Source: an uncultured SAR116 cluster alpha proteobacterium (GTDB lineage: Bacteria; Pseudomonadota; Alphaproteobacteria; Puniceispirillales; Marisalimonadaceae). Taken from it: a stretch of 64,000 nucleotides of DNA. A program made the translations under genes and the position numbers. The stretch covers positions 1-64,000 of the forward strand of contig CACMOJ010000004.1 of assembly GCA_902615325.1 (NCBI GenBank). Reading direction: 5' to 3'. Of the stretch, positions 60,347 to 64,000 are shown piece after piece; position 1 is the stretch's first letter; each line of letters begins with the position of its first letter. Under the pieces are notes generated by a model, which saw only the letters and a program-made list of their open reading frames with translations, was not told the DNA's origin and ran no database searches.

Positions 60347-60501
60347 TTATTTTTCCTTGAACCTAACTGTGCTAACCAGCAATCTGTAGTAATAAACAAA
60401 GTTTCTTGTTTAGAACTCGAAACAAAATTGTCATCACTTTTAAGTATTTCTAAAAATGTCGCATTATTCTTATTATCAATATCGTCTTTTTTTATATCCA
60501 T
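60343..60501 (-). CDS. Possible small protein (52 aa) antisense to the parA-fliL spacer
   Basis: An intact frame from ATG at 60499-60501 to TAA at 60343-60345 encodes MDIKKDDIDNKNNATFLEIL, an acidic middle and the end TDCWLAQLGSRKNN. It fills most of an otherwise empty spacer, and its amino-acid content looks natural. No ribosome site is visible upstream. It overlaps the end of the ParA-like gene by four bases. Confidence 0.35.
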   Translation of the reverse strand: MDIKKDDIDNKNNATFLEILKSDDNFVSSSKQETLFITTDCWLAQLGSRKNN

Positions 60502-60560
60502 ATTAATTAAAACGGTAAGTTTTCAAAAATATTTAATTAAAATAATTTTTTAAAAATTAA

Positions 60561-60588
60561 TAAATAATAATGTTATAATAGTCGTTTA
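60561..60588 (+). promoter_or_regulatory. Putative sigma-28-like promoter of the cNMP-binding gene and fliL
   Basis: Reads TAAA-N16-GTCGTTTA. The predicted start near 60595 lies nine bases before the ATG at 60604, and fliL follows downstream. Confidence 0.45.
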
Positions 60589-60603
60589 ATAGTATTATCA
60601 CTT

Positions 60604-61011
60604 ATGGTTCTAAATATGGTAAGTAAATCAATAATCCAAACAAAGACATTTGCTAAAGACGATATAATATATTCTCACAATGATCTATCTGACTTTATTT
60701 ATTTAATTGAAAGTGGTGAAGTCAAGATATTAAGTAAAAATGGTTTACAACTTGGGCTTCTTCAAGAGGGTGAGATATTTGGCGAGGTTGGACATATTAT
60801 CAAAACACCAAGAACAGTTTCTGCTATCGCGACGAAAAATAGCTTAATAAAAATTATACATGAAAACGTATTGATAAAAAAAATGAATGAATCAGATCCT
60901 CTCTTAAGTGCTATTATTAGAGGATTATCTTTAAGAATTGGGGATGCTAATGATTTGGCTGAAAAATTTTGGATTGAAAGAGATATATATAAGTCAATTA
61001 AAGATCAATAA
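60604..61011 (+). CDS. Cyclic-nucleotide-binding domain protein without DNA-binding domain
   Basis: A 135-residue protein consisting of one Crp-like cyclic-nucleotide-binding beta-roll: FAKDDIIYSHNDLSDFIYLI, SGEVKILSKNGLQLGLLQEG and EIFGEVGHIIKTPRTVSAIA (phosphate-binding cassette, about residues 55-80), then a helix. No helix-turn-helix follows, so it is not a transcription factor by itself. It lies 15 bases before fliL and might couple a nucleotide signal to the motor. Start either ATG 60604 or 60616. Confidence 0.75.
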   Translation: MVLNMVSKSIIQTKTFAKDDIIYSHNDLSDFIYLIESGEVKILSKNGLQLGLLQEGEIFGEVGHIIKTPRTVSAIATKNSLIKIIHENVLIKKMNESDPLLSAIIRGLSLRIGDANDLAEKFWIERDIYKSIKDQ

Positions 61012-61026
61012 AGATTAAATGTAAAT

Positions 61027-61614
61027 ATGAAAAAACTTATTTTGTTTTTAACTCAAAAAAGATACCTTTTTCTTGCAGGATTAGGGCTAATTTCAAGTAT
61101 ATTAACTTTTTTATTTTTCTTCTTTTCTAATACACTTTTTTTCAAACACGAACCAAAAAAAGAAAAAATAAATATTTATGAACTAGCTAAGGAAGAGGCT
61201 ATAAAATTAGGTAGAATTGAAAGTGACAAAGAAATTCCCAAAATCGGTCCTGATGGGAAAGTAATTGTACCTTCTTTAACATATTATGACATAGGTGGAA
61301 TGGGGCCAAATTCAAACAAATCTTTTGTATCCAACATCATCGGGTCAGATAATTATTTGAGTATGGAAATTGCTTTTTCATCATATGAAGGAGAAAAATT
61401 GGGTGATTTTTTAAAAGAATATGATCCAGACTTCCGTAATATAGTTATGAAAGAAATCGAAAAAAGAGAAACAAAAGACTTCTTGGGTAGTAAAAAAAGA
61501 AATGAATTTTTGAATGCTATTAGAGACTCTATGAATGAATTCTTAATATCCAAAGATGAGGAGCCAATTATATTTAATGCGGTTTTCAAAACATTTGTAA
61601 TCAAAAAAGGTTAA
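61027..61614 (+). CDS. fliL: Flagellar basal-body protein FliL
   Basis: A 195-residue inner-membrane protein with one N-terminal membrane segment (about residues 14-36) and a periplasmic domain. Matching FliL features: PSLTYYDIGGMGPN, YLSMEIAFSSYEGEKLGDFL, DPDFRNIVMKEIEKRETKDF and the C-terminal PIIFNAVFKTFVIK, corresponding to V..V.FT.FV.Q. FliL surrounds the stator and raises torque. It follows the cNMP-binding gene, and its stop overlaps the end of the AbrB-type transporter gene by four bases. Confidence 0.8.
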   Translation: MKKLILFLTQKRYLFLAGLGLISSILTFLFFFFSNTLFFKHEPKKEKINIYELAKEEAIKLGRIESDKEIPKIGPDGKVIVPSLTYYDIGGMGPNSNKSFVSNIIGSDNYLSMEIAFSSYEGEKLGDFLKEYDPDFRNIVMKEIEKRETKDFLGSKKRNEFLNAIRDSMNEFLISKDEEPIIFNAVFKTFVIKKG

Positions 61615-62621
61615 TTTTTTAATAGGTATTTTTTTAACAATGCTGCCATAATTATTACAAAAAAAACTCTAAATACGTGATGAATACTCACGAACACTAT
61701 ATCTCCTCCAATAGATAATGTAAGAATACACATCTCTGCTTGTCCGCCAGGAGCATAAGATAAAATTAAAGATAAAAGATCAAACCCCAAAAAATTCAAA
61801 TAATATAAAAATAAGCTAAGTGGTATAAAAGAGATAAATGTACTTAAAACTCCAGCTTTAATAGGTCCCACAAATTCTTGTAAATTGATACCTTTAAAAT
61901 ATAAGCCTAGATTTGAACCTAGATAAATTTGTATAACAATAATCAGGATTATATTTGGCGTTACATTTATAAAACCAAAAGCATGCAAAAAACTTGAAAG
62001 TAACATAGGACCAATTATAGAATAGCCTGGAATAGACAAAATTTTTCCTATAAAAAAACCAATAATTGAAATTATAAAAATAAAAAGCAAGTCATCTAAA
62101 TTAGAAAAATATAAAATTTCAGAAGTTTCATTTATAAGATCTTCAGTAAATAAATGAGTTAAAACTGATGCAATTGTAACTACCACAATAATTCTTGTTG
62201 TATTCAATAAAGTTACAATTCTTTCATTTCCTCCAATCTCAGATACAAGTAAAACCATTTCATTTAATCCCCCTGGCATAGATCCAATTAAAGAAGTTTT
62301 TTTGTCATAATTCATAATTATTTTTAAAACAAAATAAGTACTTAAAATCATCAAAATAACAAAAAAAGGCAAAATAAATAAAGACTTACCAATTTGATTA
62401 ATATTAATAAAAATCTCATTAGTAAAATTTGAACCTATGACACATCCAAGTAAGGCTCTGATTAACGGAAGTGGTTTTTTGGGAAGTTTTATTTCAAACT
62501 TTAGTGCACAAAAAAAACCTATGATAATTAAAGGTCCTAGCATCCATGGGAGAGGAATACCAATTTTATATGCAACAAAACCTCCAAATAATCCTAAAAA
62601 TATACTAAGTAAATATTTCAA
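61611..62621 (-). CDS. AbrB family transporter-like membrane protein
   Basis: A 336-residue protein with about ten hydrophobic helices. It is internally duplicated as in the Gram-negative AbrB-duplication family formerly called putative ammonia monooxygenase: first half FGGFVAYKIGIPLPWMLGPL, LIRALLGCVIGSNF; GSMPGGLNEMVLLVSEIGGN; second-half counterpart SYAPGGQAEMCILTLSIGGD. The two PGG-(N/A)EM motifs mark the repeats. Likely an inner-membrane transporter of unknown substrate. Thirty bases after the PrpF-type gene, it may import the acid that enzyme handles. Confidence 0.8.
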   Translation of the reverse strand: MKYLLSIFLGLFGGFVAYKIGIPLPWMLGPLIIIGFFCALKFEIKLPKKPLPLIRALLGCVIGSNFTNEIFININQIGKSLFILPFFVILMILSTYFVLKIIMNYDKKTSLIGSMPGGLNEMVLLVSEIGGNERIVTLLNTTRIIVVVTIASVLTHLFTEDLINETSEILYFSNLDDLLFIFIISIIGFFIGKILSIPGYSIIGPMLLSSFLHAFGFINVTPNIILIIVIQIYLGSNLGLYFKGINLQEFVGPIKAGVLSTFISFIPLSLFLYYLNFLGFDLLSLILSYAPGGQAEMCILTLSIGGDIVFVSIHHVFRVFFVIIMAALLKKYLLKN

Positions 62622-62650
62622 GTTATTTTACCAATATAAAATTAATGTTT

Positions 62651-63748
62651 TTAAAAATAAACTTGACCCTTCATTAAAATTCTAGATGTTCTGAAAATAC
62701 CACATGAATTTATTAAATTTTTTTTTGAAATTAAATTATTTTTAAAATTTGAATTTAATATAATTGAACAATCTATAGTTCCCATGGGATGCTCAATTTT
62801 TATAATTTCTGATTTTAAATCTAAACCTGCATTTTTTTTTAATAAATTAAACCCAATAGTTCCAGGAATTAAACAAGAAGAAGCAACACAACATGTTCCT
62901 GTTACCGCGTGAGTTTCGTGACATGAGTAAGGAGTAAAGTATCTTGATGAAATAGAATTTTTATTCATACTTTTTGATAATAATGATACTTTTGGTAAAA
63001 CTTTTCCACTGACATCGCCCATTCCCATTTTTTTTCCAGCAAGTAATCTAATTTGTTCAATTCTATCTAAGAGTTTTTTATTATTGTTTAATTCCTTTGG
63101 ATCTTCGTTTCCTAATATATTGAAGTCTTTGGCATCACATATAATCATAGTAGTTGCAAGATCAAAACATGTGACATTTATTCCATCAAAAGTGTCTGTT
63201 GTTTTACCAGTTGGAAATAAATTTCCTGTGGTTTTACCTTCTAAATTTTTAAAATTCATTAAAATTTGAGAACCAGTTCCTGGCACACCATCAATTTTAA
63301 AATTACCAGAATATTTTAATTTTCCATCGGGCGTTGGAACATCTAAGGTTATTAAAGAGTTAGTATTTATAGACTTTACATTAACTTTTGTAATTTCATT
63401 TCTGGTTTCTACCAACCTTTCTTCAATTGCAAAAGGACCTAGAGCTGATAACATATTTCCACACGTAGGAGCATAATCAACGTGGTTTCTATCTACTTCT
63501 ACTTGTGCAAACAAATAATCTATATCTACGCCTTTTTCTAAACTTTTAGATATTATACAAACTTTACTTGTTACTGATGTTCCTCCACCTAACCCATTGA
63601 TTTGTCTTACATCAGGAGAACCCATGATTTTTAATAAATATTTAGTTAATTCATTTCTATCGTGAGGTAAATCCTTTTTATGAAAGATTAATCCTTTTGA
63701 GGTTCCACCTCTCATCAAGTATGCTGGTATAGATCTTAAGTCATTCAT
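62651..63748 (-). CDS. PrpF-type isomerase (4-oxalomesaconate tautomerase-like)
   Basis: A 365-residue PrpF-family protein, acting on dicarboxylic or tricarboxylic enol acids (methylaconitate isomerase, oxalomesaconate tautomerase GalD). Motifs: SIPAYLMRGGTSKGLIFHKK, MGSPDVRQINGLGGGTSVTS and VDYAPTCGNMLSALGPFAIE with the active-site Cys; GFNLLKKNAGLDLKSEIIK near the end. ATG 63748 overlaps the upstream stop as ATGAATGA and is preferred over a TTG at 63757. Paired with an isopropylmalate-dehydrogenase-like gene and a transporter, so probably a catabolic acid cassette. Confidence 0.8.
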   Translation of the reverse strand: MNDLRSIPAYLMRGGTSKGLIFHKKDLPHDRNELTKYLLKIMGSPDVRQINGLGGGTSVTSKVCIISKSLEKGVDIDYLFAQVEVDRNHVDYAPTCGNMLSALGPFAIEERLVETRNEITKVNVKSINTNSLITLDVPTPDGKLKYSGNFKIDGVPGTGSQILMNFKNLEGKTTGNLFPTGKTTDTFDGINVTCFDLATTMIICDAKDFNILGNEDPKELNNNKKLLDRIEQIRLLAGKKMGMGDVSGKVLPKVSLLSKSMNKNSISSRYFTPYSCHETHAVTGTCCVASSCLIPGTIGFNLLKKNAGLDLKSEIIKIEHPMGTIDCSIILNSNFKNNLISKKNLINSCGIFRTSRILMKGQVYF

Positions 63749-64000
63749 AATTTTCAATCTTATCTATTATGTGATCAGTCAATATTTGCGAAGATGATGT
63801 TCCTCCTAAATCAGGAGTTAAATACTTACTTTCTTCTAAAATATTTCCTATGACTTTAAAAATTAATTCGTTTGCCTTAATATATTCCATTTGACAGTTC
63901 AGTTTTCCTAGCCATTTCAACAACATTGCCGTAGAAAAAATTAAAGAAATTGGATTAGCAATACCTTTATTCATAATGTCTATTGCTGCTCCATGCTGGG
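63741..64000 (-). CDS. Isocitrate/isopropylmalate dehydrogenase family protein, C-terminal part
   Basis: The gene enters from the right edge; only the last 85 or so codons are visible. The edge reads SHGAAIDIMNKGIANPISLI, the NAD-binding HGxAxDIxxKxIANP motif of 3-isopropylmalate, tartrate and D-malate dehydrogenases. The Ala-Pro-Asp of the HGSAPDIAGK consensus is changed. It ends LTPDLGGTSSSQILTDHII, the usual LGG-T-TDA-end. The next gene is PrpF-type, which argues for oxidation of an unusual hydroxy-diacid rather than leucine synthesis. Confidence 0.8.
   Translation of the reverse strand, partial: QHGAAIDIMNKGIANPISLIFSTAMLLKWLGKLNCQMEYIKANELIFKVIGNILEESKYLTPDLGGTSSSQILTDHIIDKIENYE

Overview
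The window is strongly AT-rich, densely packed and largely a polar-flagellum locus of a streamlined, probably marine, alphaproteobacterium. Alphaproteobacterial placement rests mainly on the C-terminus of a DUF3126 protein at the left edge. FlhF/FlhG/FliA and FlgP/FlgT suggest a polar flagellum of the type best known from gammaproteobacteria. There are no rRNA or tRNA genes, transposases, or CRISPR arrays that I can see.

Layout. 1-1.4 kb: housekeeping and hypothetical genes (DUF3126 end, coiled-coil membrane protein, Ogt, DUF3147-like). 1.5-17 kb: a flagellin-modification island. It holds a TylF-type methyltransferase, four TPR/GT9-like glycosyltransferases (one fused to a sugar O-methyltransferase), an FkbM methyltransferase, a 2OG-Fe(II) oxygenase, FliS and FliT-like chaperones, flagellin 1 and a foreign-looking TPR-methyltransferase. 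17.4-21.2 kb: flagellin 2 and FliD. 21.3-26.3 kb: a five-gene operon (Gfo/Idh dehydrogenase, DAHP-synthase-like enzyme, shikimate-dehydrogenase-like enzyme, GT2 with a cytidylyltransferase-like tail, CMP-sugar synthetase). I read it as a possible route to an undescribed CMP-activated ulosonic acid for flagellin. 26.3-29 kb: ClC channel, second FliS, unknown protein. 29-47 kb: flgBCDEF and flgGHIJKL, with a giant hook protein (1555 aa) and a giant FlgK (2220 aa). 47-51.4 kb: flgP-flgT-LysM-flgA-flgM-flgN-DUF2802. 51.5-56.7 kb: flhA-flhF-flhG-fliA plus an unknown. 56.7-61.6 kb: extra rod/hook-like protein, a nitrile-hydratase-leader-like protein, Sel1 protein, small unknowns, ParA-like ATPase, cNMP-binding protein and FliL. 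61.6-64 kb: AbrB-type transporter, PrpF-type isomerase and the end of an isopropylmalate-dehydrogenase-like gene.

Regulation can be read directly. Eleven sigma-54 type sites (TTGG-N10-GC geometry) precede flagellar and modification genes, including the TylF gene, a TPR-glycosyltransferase, the FkbM gene and the ulosonate operon. A second recurrent element, TAAA-N14/16-GTCGTWT(A/T), precedes flgM, fliD, flagellin 2 and the second fliS. It is best explained as this lineage's FliA (sigma-28) promoter. So a two-tier flagellar hierarchy appears to include the glycosylation machinery.

The most unusual biology is (a) the putative new CMP-ulosonate pathway, (b) an ~80-residue module present eight times in FlgK and once each in FliD and flagellin 2, (c) four phage-virion-like repeats in FlgE, and (d) TPR-glycosyltransferase/methyltransferase fusions beside flagellin. 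Family assignments are from motif recognition by eye; no database search was run.
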